This document shows positions 15,691 to 24,281 of a DNA stretch of 64,000 nucleotides, one piece after another (position 1 is the first letter of the stretch; the number at the start of each line of letters is the position of its first letter). Under the pieces are notes generated by a model that was not told the origin of the DNA, did not search any database, and was given only the letters and a program-made list of their open reading frames with translations. Position numbers and translations under genes: made by a program. Source of the DNA: an uncultured Oscillospiraceae bacterium. Its GTDB lineage: Bacteria; Bacillota; Clostridia; Oscillospirales; Oscillospiraceae. Location of the stretch: assembly GCA_934533005.1 (NCBI GenBank), contig CAKTBC010000003.1, positions 1 to 64,000 of the forward strand, in the 5' to 3' direction.

Positions 15691-15739
15691 TTGACATTCG
15701 GTTCGGGACGGACTATAATCGCAAATATTCTAATATTAG
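15691..15739 (+). promoter_or_regulatory. Consensus promoter and dyad operator of the marR-ABC operon
   Basis: TTGACA (15691-15696), 17 bases, then TATAAT (15714-15719): a perfect sigma-A promoter. Just downstream of the expected start site lies the perfect palindrome CTAATATTAG (15730-15739), in an AT-rich context typical of MarR sites. The encoded MarR protein is the obvious candidate repressor, binding over the first transcribed bases. Confidence 0.8.
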
Positions 15740-15762
15740 AGTTTCTATTTTTGGAGGTTTTT

Positions 15763-16242
15763 ATGGCTGAGCAGAACTTCACCGCTTCGCAGATGTTCCG
15801 CAATGCGAACCGATTTATCGAGGCCTACCACGCGGCGCTGCTGCCGGTCTGCCGGGATACCGGGCTGCCGCCGATGGCAGTGGATATTTTGATGTTTTTC
15901 GCCAACAACCCCGAGAGCGGCACGGCAAAGGACGTCTGCCAATGCCGCGGCTTCAAGTCCGGCATCGTGTCCGTCCATGTGGACCGGCTCGTAAACGAGG
16001 GGCTTCTCGCGCGGCAGGACGTTCCCGGCGACCGCCGGAAAACACGGCTCGTCTGCACGGACGCGGCGGGCGCGATCATTGAATGGGGACGCGACATACA
16101 GAAGCGCTTTGCGCAAAAGCTGGTGGCCGGGCTGTCGGAAGAGGACATCGCGGTATTCCACAGCTGTCTGGCCGCGATCGGCGACAACATAGAGGATATA
16201 CGCAAAAACGGACTTTCCACGGAGGGCGAAAACAAATCATGA
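15763..16242 (+). CDS. MarR-family repressor of the ABC exporter operon
   Basis: A 159-residue winged-helix regulator. N-terminal helices (FRNANRFIEAYHAALL), a winged helix with GTAKDVCQCRGFKSGIVSVHVDRLVNEGL, the wing QDVPGDRRKTRLV with the DRR motif typical of MarR, and C-terminal dimer helices are in order. The ATG has TGGAGG upstream. Its stop overlaps the ABC gene start as ATGA. The consensus promoter and palindrome upstream suggest autorepression relieved by a drug-like ligand. Confidence 0.9.
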   Translation: MAEQNFTASQMFRNANRFIEAYHAALLPVCRDTGLPPMAVDILMFFANNPESGTAKDVCQCRGFKSGIVSVHVDRLVNEGLLARQDVPGDRRKTRLVCTDAAGAIIEWGRDIQKRFAQKLVAGLSEEDIAVFHSCLAAIGDNIEDIRKNGLSTEGENKS

Positions 16243-17993
16243 TAAAGCTATTGAAAAACATGCGCCGGAAGGAAAAGGAAATGGCGCTGCTCTGTCTGGT
16301 GTTCGTTGTGGTGCAGATCTATTTTGATCTGCGTCTGCCGGACTATATGACGGATCTTACGAAGCTGATCAAAACGTCCGGCACAACGGCGGATATCGCG
16401 AATGTCGGGCTCAAAATGCTCGGCTGCACGGCGGTGAGCGCGGTGCTCGCGATCGCGTGCGGCTTTCTTGCCGCGAAAACCGCGTCCGGGTTCAGCTTCA
16501 CCGTTCGCGAAAAGCTTTTTCATCACGTGATGGACATCGGCAGCGAGGAAATGCAGGACTTTTCCATTCCGAGTCTCATCACCCGCACGACGAACGACAT
16601 TACGCAAATCCAAATGATCATCGCCATGGGGCTTCAAATGATGATCAAGGCCCCCATTATGGCAGTATGGGCGATCATCAAAATTCTCGGCAAGAGCTGG
16701 GAGCTCTCCGCCGTGACCGCGGCGTTCGTTGTTGTGCTGTTCACAACGGTGCTGCTCATCATGAGTTCGTGCATCCCACGCTTCCGCCTTGTGCAGAAGA
16801 TGACGGACAAGATCAACCGCGTGGCGCGCGAAAACCTGACCGGCATCAACGTGGTGCACGCCTTCAACGCCGAGGAGTTCCAGAACGAAAAGTTTGACGG
16901 CCCCAGCCGCGGCATGATGGAGCTCCAGATGAAAAACCAGAAGCTCTTCGCGCTGGTGCAGCCGACGATGTCGCTCGGAATGAACGGTCTCGCGCTTGCG
17001 ATCTACTGGATCGGCGCGGCGCTCGTGAACAGCATTGCCGTAACAGACATGGCCGCGCGCCTTACCATGTTCAGCGAAGTGCTCGTATTCAGCACGTATG
17101 CAACGTACATCGTCATGTCGTTCATGATGCTCGCCATGATCTTCATGCTGCTGCCGCAGGCGCAGGTATCCGCCGAGCGCATCAACGAGGTGCTCGAGCG
17201 CAAAGCCTCCATCCGCGAGGGCAGCGTACAGACCGGCACCGAGACCGGCACGGTGGAGTTTCGGAACGTCTCGTTCCGGTATCCCCACGCCTCGGCGGAC
17301 GAGCTGGCAAACATCAGCTTCAAGGTGGACCGCGGCGAAACGCTCGCGATCATCGGCGCGACCGGCAGCGGCAAAACAACGCTCATCCAGCTCATCCCCC
17401 GCTTTTACGACGCGACGGAGGGCGAAGTGCTCGTCGACGGCGTGAACGTGAAGGACTATTCCTTCGACACGCTCTACGATAAGCTCGGCTACGTCACGCA
17501 GAAGGCCGTTCTCTTCTCGGGAACGGTGCGCGACAACGTCCTCTTCGGCGAGAGCGCCGCCGGGGACGACAGCGAAAACCTTGACCGCGCCATTGCGCTT
17601 TCGCAGGCAAAGGAGTTTGTTGACAAGCTGCCGGAGGGCACGGACTATGCGATCGCGCAGCTCGGACGCAACGTATCCGGCGGGCAGAAGCAGCGCCTTT
17701 CCATCGCCCGTGCGCTGGCGAGAAAGCCGGAGATCCTGATTTTTGACGACTCATTCTCTGCACTCGATTACCGGACGGATGCAAAGCTGCGCGAGGGACT
17801 GAACCGCGAACTTCATGATACGACAAAGATCATCGTCGCCCAGCGCATCAGTACGATCCGCCACGCGGACAAGATCCTTGTTCTCGAACGCGGCGAGATC
17901 GCCGGCATGGGCACGCACGAGGAGCTCATGCGCTTCTGCAAGGTGTACCGCGAAATTGCCACCTCGCAGCTGAGCGCCGCGGAGCTCGCCTGA
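16239..17993 (+). CDS. ABC exporter half-transporter A (degenerate ATPase site)
   Basis: A 584-residue type IV (multidrug-type) exporter half: six transmembrane helices to about residue 310, then an ATPase domain with Walker A GATGSGKTT near 375, signature VSGGQ near 480 and Walker B ILIFDDSFSALD near 505. The residue after the Walker B aspartate is Asp rather than the catalytic Glu, as in the degenerate subunit of heterodimeric exporters (TM287, BmrC and LmrC type). The next gene encodes the partner. It likely exports drugs or lipophilic compounds across the cytoplasmic membrane. Confidence 0.92.
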   Translation: MIKLLKNMRRKEKEMALLCLVFVVVQIYFDLRLPDYMTDLTKLIKTSGTTADIANVGLKMLGCTAVSAVLAIACGFLAAKTASGFSFTVREKLFHHVMDIGSEEMQDFSIPSLITRTTNDITQIQMIIAMGLQMMIKAPIMAVWAIIKILGKSWELSAVTAAFVVVLFTTVLLIMSSCIPRFRLVQKMTDKINRVARENLTGINVVHAFNAEEFQNEKFDGPSRGMMELQMKNQKLFALVQPTMSLGMNGLALAIYWIGAALVNSIAVTDMAARLTMFSEVLVFSTYATYIVMSFMMLAMIFMLLPQAQVSAERINEVLERKASIREGSVQTGTETGTVEFRNVSFRYPHASADELANISFKVDRGETLAIIGATGSGKTTLIQLIPRFYDATEGEVLVDGVNVKDYSFDTLYDKLGYVTQKAVLFSGTVRDNVLFGESAAGDDSENLDRAIALSQAKEFVDKLPEGTDYAIAQLGRNVSGGQKQRLSIARALARKPEILIFDDSFSALDYRTDAKLREGLNRELHDTTKIIVAQRISTIRHADKILVLERGEIAGMGTHEELMRFCKVYREIATSQLSAAELA

Positions 17994-18006
17994 GGAGGGA
18001 TTGGAA

Positions 18007-19782
18007 ATGAAACGGAACGACAATAAACCAAACGGCATCCGCTCTGCGGTGCCGCGCCTTACAGACTACATGCGCTCGAGCATGGGCGTCATCATCCTGG
18101 CTCTGATCCTTGCCGCGCTCAGCGCGGTGATGACGATTCTCGGCCCCGACAGGATCGGCCAGATCGCGACGATCATGTCCGATGGCCTGCTCGGCAGCAT
18201 CGATCTCACGGCGATCGCGCGGATCGGCATTTTTCTCGCCGTCATTTACGCGCTCAGCGCGATATTCAATTTTGTCCAGCATTACACCATGGCCGTTGTC
18301 ACGCTCAAGATGTCCTACCGCATGCGCGGCGAGCTTTCGGCCAAGATCAACCGTGTGCCGCAGAAGTATTTCGGCACGACTTCGCAGGGCGACATTCTCA
18401 GCCGCATCACGAACGACGTGTCCACCTTGCAGCAGGGGCTCACCAACAGCCTGCCGACGATCATCAGCGCGGCCACGCAGTTTATCGGCTGCCTCATCAT
18501 GATGTTCGTCACGGAGTGGCATCTTGCGCTCGTCTCTATCGGTGTGACGCTCCTCGGCATGGTGCTGACGGTGCTCATTCTCTCCAAATCGCAGCGCTTT
18601 TTCGCTGCGCGGCAGAAGAGTCTCGGCGAGCTGAACGGGTATGTGGAGGAAATGTACTCCGGCCACGGGGTCGTGCGGCTCAGCCGCGCCGGGCAGAAGA
18701 TCGGCGCGCAGTTTGACGCTCTCAACGCTGCCGTTTACGACGCGAACTGGAAATCGCAGTTCCTCTCCGGCATGATGCAGCCGCTCATGAACATTGTTGG
18801 CAACGTTGCTTACGTCGCGGTATGCGTTTTCGGCTCGATCCTCGCGATGAACGGCACGATCGAGTTTGGCGTGATCGTCTCCTTCATTCTGTACGTCCGG
18901 CTGTTCACCTCGCCGCTGACGCAGATGGCGCAGGGTATGACGAACCTGCAGACGGCCTCCGCCTCCGCGCACCGCATTTTCGACTTTCTCGAAACCGAGG
19001 AAATGCCCGACGAGAGGGAAAAGACCGCAAAGCTCACCCGTGTGTGCGGAGCAGTCCGCTTCGATCACGTCCGCTTCAGCTATCCGAACAACCCGGACAA
19101 GCTCATCATCAAGGACTTCTCCGCCGAGGTGCTGCCGGGTCAAAAGGTTGCGATTGTCGGCCCGACCGGCGCGGGCAAAACCACAATGGTCAATCTGCTC
19201 ATGCGCTTTTTCGAGATCAACGGCGGCAGCATAACGATCGACGGCGTGCCGGTATCCGATATGCGCCGGGAGGATGTGCACGAGCTTTTCAGCATGGTCT
19301 TGCAGGACACCTGGCTCTTTGAAGGAACGGTGCGGGAAAATCTCGTATACAACATGGAGGGCATCACCGACGAGCAGCTGGAAGAGGTATGCCGTGCCTG
19401 CGGGCTGGACAAATTTGTCCACTCGCTGCCGCAGGGGTTCGACACCGTTCTCTCCGAAAGCGCCGGCATCTCCGCGGGGCAGAAGCAGCTTCTCACGATC
19501 GCCCGCGCCATGCTGCAAAATGCGCCCATGCTGATTCTGGACGAGGCGACCTCCTCCGTCGACACGCGCACGGAGCTGCTGATACAGCACGCCATGGACG
19601 AGCTCACAAAGGGCCGCACCAGCTTTGTGATCGCGCACCGTTTGTCCACGATCAAAAATGCGGACAAAATTCTCGTCATGCGCGACGGCGACGTGGTCGA
19701 AAGCGGCACGCACGACGAGCTCATGCAGCGCGGCGGCTTCTATGCCGAGCTATATAACAGCCAATTTGAGGAAGCTTCTTAA
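18007..19782 (+). CDS. ABC exporter half-transporter B (catalytic Walker B)
   Basis: A 591-residue partner of the preceding half: six helices, Walker A GPTGAGKTT near 385, signature GISAGQ near 487 and Walker B ILDEATSSVD with the catalytic Glu. The signature is ISAGQ rather than LSGGQ. In the heterodimer this weak signature would face the Asp-containing Walker B of subunit A, so both changes fall in the same, inactive ATP site. Start ATG 18007 is preferred over TTG 18001 because GGAGGG is then correctly spaced. A terminator follows. Confidence 0.93.
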   Translation: MKRNDNKPNGIRSAVPRLTDYMRSSMGVIILALILAALSAVMTILGPDRIGQIATIMSDGLLGSIDLTAIARIGIFLAVIYALSAIFNFVQHYTMAVVTLKMSYRMRGELSAKINRVPQKYFGTTSQGDILSRITNDVSTLQQGLTNSLPTIISAATQFIGCLIMMFVTEWHLALVSIGVTLLGMVLTVLILSKSQRFFAARQKSLGELNGYVEEMYSGHGVVRLSRAGQKIGAQFDALNAAVYDANWKSQFLSGMMQPLMNIVGNVAYVAVCVFGSILAMNGTIEFGVIVSFILYVRLFTSPLTQMAQGMTNLQTASASAHRIFDFLETEEMPDEREKTAKLTRVCGAVRFDHVRFSYPNNPDKLIIKDFSAEVLPGQKVAIVGPTGAGKTTMVNLLMRFFEINGGSITIDGVPVSDMRREDVHELFSMVLQDTWLFEGTVRENLVYNMEGITDEQLEEVCRACGLDKFVHSLPQGFDTVLSESAGISAGQKQLLTIARAMLQNAPMLILDEATSSVDTRTELLIQHAMDELTKGRTSFVIAHRLSTIKNADKILVMRDGDVVESGTHDELMQRGGFYAELYNSQFEEAS

Positions 19783-19816
19783 TTCATTCACCCCCCACTT
19801 CGCCGAGCTCCATACA

Positions 19817-19854
19817 AAAAGGCGCAGGCTCCGAATACGGAACCTGCGCCTTTT
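19817..19854. terminator. Bidirectional terminator between convergent operons
   Basis: The stem AAAAGGCGCAGG/CCTGCGCCTTTT has U-runs in both directions. It ends the ABC operon (+) and the ATC-hydrolase operon (-). Confidence 0.85.
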
Positions 19855-19862
19855 CCCTTATC

Positions 19863-20510
19863 TCATTTTGCCGCTGCGAAGCCTTTTTTCTTATAGCCGC
19901 AGTCGCAGTACGGCCCGCCGGAGGCGAGCGTATACTCGCGCACGAAGTCTGTCACACCGCCGGCCTCGCTCATCGTGTAGTCCAGATGGCAGAGCGCCGG
20001 AGTGAGATCGTAAAGCCCCAGCTTTTTCATCAGAACGCAGATGCCGCAGCGGGTGAACCGCCCCTCGTAGCCGCTACCGTCCGGGTACTCATAGTATTCC
20101 ATATTCCAGGAATACGGGTTGCGGTCGGCGGCGCGGAGCGCGGCGGTGGCCTTCATGCCCTCGATATCCTGCGGCGTGAATTTTTTCTTCCCGCTCTTGC
20201 GGCAGAACCAGCGCATGGGGCCGGTCATCATCGCATCGGCATAATACTTCGTGAGGCGCTCCACATCCGGCCGCTCCGGCATGGAGACGATGAACGCGCC
20301 GAGCAGAGCGCAGTTCACGATGTTCATTTTGAAGCGGTCGGCCTTTTCAAATTCCGGGAGCGAGGCAATGATCTCCTTATACTTCGGCTTCGTCTTTTTC
20401 GCGATCTCGGCCGCCGTTTCCGCGTCGTATCCGAACACGGCGGTGAGCTGCGACCGGAACGACGCGCCAAACAGCGCCCACATCCCCATGGGCATTCCGG
20501 CGTATTCCAT
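19863..20510 (-). CDS. L-2-amino-thiazoline-4-carboxylate (ATC) hydrolase family protein
   Basis: A 215-residue protein matching the ATC hydrolase family (PF14196 type), named for the Pseudomonas enzyme that opens the thiazoline ring on the way to L-cysteine. Gut Clostridia carry many members of unknown substrate. The conserved cysteine frame is visible: RCGICVLMKKLG, then the PALCHLDY motif, and a C-terminal YCDCGYKKK. Last gene of a six-gene operon that has a second family member at its other end. ATC hydrolysis itself is only inferred from the family name. Confidence 0.75.
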   Translation of the reverse strand: MEYAGMPMGMWALFGASFRSQLTAVFGYDAETAAEIAKKTKPKYKEIIASLPEFEKADRFKMNIVNCALLGAFIVSMPERPDVERLTKYYADAMMTGPMRWFCRKSGKKKFTPQDIEGMKATAALRAADRNPYSWNMEYYEYPDGSGYEGRFTRCGICVLMKKLGLYDLTPALCHLDYTMSEAGGVTDFVREYTLASGGPYCDCGYKKKGFAAAK

Positions 20511-20522
20511 TTTTTATTCCCC

Positions 20523-21134
20523 CTAATTTTTCGGCATTGCTGCCGGATATCGAATCAAATCATACAGCACGCCGTGCTCGCCGAAGCGGCGCGTCCCGGC
20601 GATCTCCATGCCGAGATGGACGTACTTATCGCACTTCGATTTTGCGTCGGTCTCCAGGATCACCGGCACGCCGAGACGGTCACCCTCGGCAAAAGCGATG
20701 TCCATCACCCTCCGCATGTACCCCTGCCCCTGATACTTTTCGCGCACGCAGACGAGCCCGACGAACACATAGGGCTTCTTCTCCTTGTCCATCCGGTCGT
20801 TCAGGCCCTTGCCGCCCTTGGCCATGATGCGCAGGAAGCGCACAAGGTCTTTGCCCTTGAGCGCGCCGAAAAACGCCTTGGCAAGCGGGAGCATGGCTTT
20901 GACCTTGAGCTTTTCGCCGGGCAGCTTATAGGCGATAAAGCCCTCGCCGCGCTCGCCCGTCGTGTGCATCATGCCGCTTTGCAGTGCCATGCGCACGTAC
21001 CCGCGGATGAAGGCCGCCGTCGCTTCCCGGCTGGGGAAGGCGCTCGCGAGCCCCTGCTCCGTGCCGTAATCGTAATACCCGAAGGCGTGGCCGATGTCGG
21101 CGATCACGGCTTCGTCAAGCGTTTCCACCTTCAT
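20523..21134 (-). CDS. GNAT-family N-acetyltransferase
   Basis: A 203-residue protein. The acetyl-CoA pyrophosphate loop is seen as VREKYQGQGYMRRVMD (Q/RxxGxG/A type) near residue 142, preceded by the β4 strand PYVFVGLVCV and followed by GVPVILETDAKSKCDKYVHLGMEI, typical of GNATs acting on small molecules. The start overlaps the stop of the preceding hydrolase gene as ATGA. The acceptor substrate is unknown. Confidence 0.8.
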   Translation of the reverse strand: MKVETLDEAVIADIGHAFGYYDYGTEQGLASAFPSREATAAFIRGYVRMALQSGMMHTTGERGEGFIAYKLPGEKLKVKAMLPLAKAFFGALKGKDLVRFLRIMAKGGKGLNDRMDKEKKPYVFVGLVCVREKYQGQGYMRRVMDIAFAEGDRLGVPVILETDAKSKCDKYVHLGMEIAGTRRFGEHGVLYDLIRYPAAMPKN

Positions 21135-21928
21135 TTGCTTTTCTCCCCTTCCTGCTCCGAGCTCGCCTCCTGCGGCAGGCGAAGCTCGTCCCGCTCGGCA
21201 AGGCCGTGCAGCACGGCCGCAAAGCCCTCCGGATCACGGATCTGGTACTGCATGTGGTCGTACCCTTCCAGCACTGGGAAGTGCGCTTCCGGATATGCCT
21301 CTTTCACCGCGCCGCGGTATTTGAAATGATCCTCCGCGCTGCCGAACGCGAAATACGTATGCCGCTGCGTCTCCGGCGAGAGCACCGGGAGCGGCTTGTC
21401 TTCGAGACTGTCCGCAAGCTGGCGGCGGAGATTTCCATACGCGAGCGCCTTGCCCGCGGCGATGAAGTACGGCTTGATGGCGGCATCATCGCACCAGAGG
21501 ATCTTTTTGAGTGTCGCGCCGTTCGACCAATAGAGGCTGCGGATGGCAAGATACAGAAACGGCGTCATGATCCGCCGCGTCCCGCGGGATATCTGCGCGA
21601 ACTGTCCACCGTCAAAATAGACATGCCCGGCCGGGAGCGCCGTGCGCGTTAAAAACGCCATGGCGAGGTCTGCGCCGATGGACGACGCCACAACGAGCGC
21701 GAGGCGCTTTACGCCCTGCGCTCGGAGGAAGTCCTCCACCTGCCGGACTTCCTCCGCCTTGCTTACGTACTTCTGCCCGGTGCAGTAGGCCGTAGAGGTC
21801 GGCAGGATGCAGAAATATTTGTCCTGCAAATGCTTCGCCACCGGCTCGCTGCTCGCGCCGGTCACGCCCATGGCGTGGAAGAAGAGCACCGCCGGATTCT
21901 CCCGGCTGCCCAGCGTTTCAAAGAGCAT
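21131..21928 (-). CDS. Alpha/beta-hydrolase fold protein
   Basis: A 265-residue α/β hydrolase. The oxyanion strand reads VLFFHAMGVTG and the nucleophile elbow ALVVASSIGADLAM (SxS/xG type near residue 100). A late histidine, GYDHMQYQIRDPEG, is likely the catalytic base. The nucleophile context ASSIG departs slightly from GxSxG because the first Gly is Ala. GGGAAGG precedes the start. Substrate unknown; possibly an esterase acting with its operon neighbours. Confidence 0.75.
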   Translation of the reverse strand: MLFETLGSRENPAVLFFHAMGVTGASSEPVAKHLQDKYFCILPTSTAYCTGQKYVSKAEEVRQVEDFLRAQGVKRLALVVASSIGADLAMAFLTRTALPAGHVYFDGGQFAQISRGTRRIMTPFLYLAIRSLYWSNGATLKKILWCDDAAIKPYFIAAGKALAYGNLRRQLADSLEDKPLPVLSPETQRHTYFAFGSAEDHFKYRGAVKEAYPEAHFPVLEGYDHMQYQIRDPEGFAAVLHGLAERDELRLPQEASSEQEGEKSK

Positions 21929-21937
21929 GGCCTTCCC

Positions 21938-22429
21938 TCAATGCAGGAACAGGAGCATCAGCCCTGCGAGCGCCGCGGAAATGACCACCATGCCCACCGT
22001 GCCGAAAAGCCACTTTTTGCGCTTGGCCGCGGCGTTAATATAGGGCTTCAAATCCTCCGTGCCGGGGATCGTCCACGCCTTCGTGTGGCCGACCCAGTAG
22101 TCGTCGATCAGAAACCGGTCGATGAGATTCATCACCGAGAGGATGACAAGAAGCTGCCAGAACGGCGTGAGGAAGCCGCGCGCGCCGTTGATCGCATAGA
22201 CGCACACGAGCACGTACGCGATATAGCCGGGGAGGCACACCGCCTTAAAGAGCTTCTTGTTTCGCTCGATTTTCTCTTTCGTCGTCAGTCCCAGCGTAAC
22301 GACACGAGCCTGCACTTCCGCTTCATAGAGATGCACCATGCCGACCGCTCCGTTGCGGATGCCAAACAGGCAGACCAGCACAAGCAGCACGCCCAGCCCC
22401 AGTCCTTCCAAAAGTACTTTTCCGATCAT
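21938..22429 (-). CDS. Integral membrane protein (163 aa) of the ATC-hydrolase operon
   Basis: Four predicted membrane helices: residues 5-25, about 65-82, about 88-105 and 140-162. A polar loop with DDYWVGHTKAWTIPGTEDLKPYI lies between the last two. No family is recognised with confidence. AGGAGG precedes the start and the gene is one base from the upstream stop. Proteins of this size often accompany ATC-hydrolase-like genes; a role in substrate passage is speculation. Confidence 0.6.
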   Translation of the reverse strand: MIGKVLLEGLGLGVLLVLVCLFGIRNGAVGMVHLYEAEVQARVVTLGLTTKEKIERNKKLFKAVCLPGYIAYVLVCVYAINGARGFLTPFWQLLVILSVMNLIDRFLIDDYWVGHTKAWTIPGTEDLKPYINAAAKRKKWLFGTVGMVVISAALAGLMLLFLH

Positions 22430-22430
22430 G

Positions 22431-23135
22431 TTATTTGTTCCTCCTATACCCCGCCGCGTCGCGGTATTCGGGGTGTTCGTTTATATAAGGGTCTTTGTCG
22501 CCGCAGATGGTATAGTCGCACCGGCAGCCATTCGAGCACGTGGTCTGGCGCACGAGCCGCGCGTGGATGAGCTCCATGCCCAGATAGTCCGGGTTGCAGA
22601 GCGCCGGCATAACGTCGAGCAGATCGTGCTGCCTGGCAAATTCCGCCACGGGGCACGCGGCAAATTCATAGTAAATGGGCTTGTCCTTCGCATAGGGCGC
22701 AACGGTCATCTGATAGTCGCCCCACTCGTCGCACCGCTTTTTGGCGTTGCAGAACGCTTTGTGCAGCAGCTGCTTGAAAAACGGCTTATTCACGTCCACG
22801 AATTTGGAGAGGATGCGGAACGACGGCAGGAAGAGCTCTCCCTCCATCTCCTCGATCTCATCCAGGCTCACAACATCCTGGCAGACGGTGTAATACGCCA
22901 TAAGCGCGATGCAGTCGTAGGTGCCGCCCGCGCCGTTGTGGAAGTTTTTGCTGCCGCCGAGATCGGTACGCCAGTCGGAAAGATACGCCACATACTGCCG
23001 CTGTACCCGTTCCCATACGGCTTCCCGCTCCGTCTCCGGGTAGTGCCGGGCAATCTTTTCCTGAATCTGCTTTTTGCAGGCTTTGGTATAGAGCACATGG
23101 CAGCGGCGGTCAAATTGCAGTTCGCTGTCTTTCAT
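22431..23135 (-). CDS. ATC hydrolase family protein, second copy
   Basis: A 234-residue paralogue of the gene at 19863-20510. It shares the PALCNPDY motif, the FAACPVAEFARQHDL block and a cysteine-rich C-terminus (TTCSNGCRCDYTIC), but sequence identity between the two looks low, so they probably act on different substrates or form a heteromer. The N-terminal helix bundle contains MAYYTVCQDVVSLDEIEEMEGELF. GGAGAAACATCT precedes the ATG. Confidence 0.75.
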   Translation of the reverse strand: MKDSELQFDRRCHVLYTKACKKQIQEKIARHYPETEREAVWERVQRQYVAYLSDWRTDLGGSKNFHNGAGGTYDCIALMAYYTVCQDVVSLDEIEEMEGELFLPSFRILSKFVDVNKPFFKQLLHKAFCNAKKRCDEWGDYQMTVAPYAKDKPIYYEFAACPVAEFARQHDLLDVMPALCNPDYLGMELIHARLVRQTTCSNGCRCDYTICGDKDPYINEHPEYRDAAGYRRNK

Positions 23136-23150
23136 AGATGTTTCTCCGTT

Positions 23151-24056
23151 TTATTTCTTCAAAATTTCCACGATCTTCGCAAAATCTTCTTTCGCCTCTT
23201 TGAACACCGGCAGCATGCAGTAGCAATGCACCATACCGGGGCGCGCGAACGCCGTGTGCGGCACACCGGCGCGCTCGCACGCCGCGGCGAAGTCCGGCAG
23301 CGCGCCGCAGAGCACTTCGTCGGCGCTGTAGAAAAAGTGGATATCGCCGACGCCGGTAAAGTCGCCCCGCGAGCCGGAGATCATGTAATCCGGCACATTG
23401 TCCTGCCCGTGGCGCATGAACTTTTCCACGGTGACCATGAAGGCATAATCAATGGCGACGTCCTTATCGTTGAGCGCTTTCATGCGCGCCTTTTCCTCAT
23501 CGTTCCAAGGTACCTCGCCGGGGGATACGGCCACGATGTGACGCGGCGCCGGAAGGGGCTCCGGCTGCGCATTGTTGTGCGCCGCGATGCCGAGCGCGAG
23601 CGCGCCGCCGGAGGAAAAGCCGCAGGTGCTGACGTTCCCGCCGCCGTACAGGGCGGTCATCTGCCGGTAGCACTCGTAGACCATCGCGTAGGTCTCCGTG
23701 ATGCAGTGCTCGGTGCAGAGCGGGTAAAACGGAAACCACACGTCGCACCCCGTCTCCCGACAGAGCTTTCGCATGACCGGAAGATCGCCCCTGTCCGGGC
23801 CGATCACCATGCCGCCGCCGAAAAAGTATAAGATCGCGCGCTCTGAGGGCCGCGGGGCGTTTTGCACGATCAGGCACGGGAAGCCGTTGACCGTTACGGT
23901 CTCGTAGTACGCCTTGTGGTCCGTCGGGGTAAAAACGCCCCGGCTCCGGTTTTGCTTTTCGATCTCCTGCAGCAGCCTATCCTCCGGCAGTGCGAAGGAT
24001 TTTTTCGCGCCGGAGAGCTTATACGCCGCGCGCAGCACGGATGCAAGAAAGCTCAT
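23151..24056 (-). CDS. Hormone-sensitive-lipase-like alpha/beta hydrolase
   Basis: A 301-residue carboxylesterase-type protein. The oxyanion motif, usually HGGG, reads FFGGGMVIG here. The nucleophile elbow is CGFSSGGALALG (GxSxG, Ser near 147), with an acid/His pair toward the C-terminus (VPHTAFARPGMVHCY). The layout fits the HSL branch (family IV esterases) apart from His replaced by Phe in the HGGG motif. First gene of the operon, with GGAGAGGAACC before the ATG and paired dyads about 80 bases upstream. Confidence 0.82.
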   Translation of the reverse strand: MSFLASVLRAAYKLSGAKKSFALPEDRLLQEIEKQNRSRGVFTPTDHKAYYETVTVNGFPCLIVQNAPRPSERAILYFFGGGMVIGPDRGDLPVMRKLCRETGCDVWFPFYPLCTEHCITETYAMVYECYRQMTALYGGGNVSTCGFSSGGALALGIAAHNNAQPEPLPAPRHIVAVSPGEVPWNDEEKARMKALNDKDVAIDYAFMVTVEKFMRHGQDNVPDYMISGSRGDFTGVGDIHFFYSADEVLCGALPDFAAACERAGVPHTAFARPGMVHCYCMLPVFKEAKEDFAKIVEILKK

Positions 24057-24128
24057 GGTTCCTCTCCTCTTTTAATTTATAATGCTCTTCACGAGCTGCA
24101 CCGATTTCATCGCGCTTCCTCTGTTTTT

Positions 24129-24169
24129 GTTAGCTCTTGCTAACTCACAGTTAGACGGCGCTAACTGTG
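24129..24169. promoter_or_regulatory. Paired operator dyads GTTAG-N6-CTAAC
   Basis: Two copies of the same dyad lie 21 bp centre to centre: 24129-24144 (N6 = CTCTTG) and 24150-24165 (N6 = ACGGCG). The second is flanked to give the longer palindrome CACAGTTAG/CTAACTGTG (24146-24169). Identical arms, identical N6 spacing and a two-helical-turn offset point to cooperative binding of a dimeric regulator. They lie upstream of the ATC-hydrolase operon. Its promoter is not clearly recognisable. Confidence 0.75.
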
Positions 24170-24177
24170 TGCCTTTC

Positions 24178-24203
24178 AAAAAGCCGCGCTCCGGCGGCTT
24201 TTT
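24178..24203. terminator. Terminator after hypA, bidirectional
   Basis: A perfect 10-bp stem AAAAAGCCGC/GCGGCTTTTT with a 6-base loop. It lies downstream of hypA on the minus strand and isolates the following operon. Confidence 0.85.
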
Positions 24204-24281
24204 TGATTTCAGCCATATAATAGGCGCATTTTCCCGCCGTGTCAAGGACTGGCGGCACGTTTCCGCAGATAAGCGGGCGGT

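Noticed and set aside
24072..24084. TATAA-like sequence as the -10 of the ATC-hydrolase operon
   Set aside because: It would leave almost no leader before the ribosome site and has no -35; the dyads further upstream mark the likely promoter zone.
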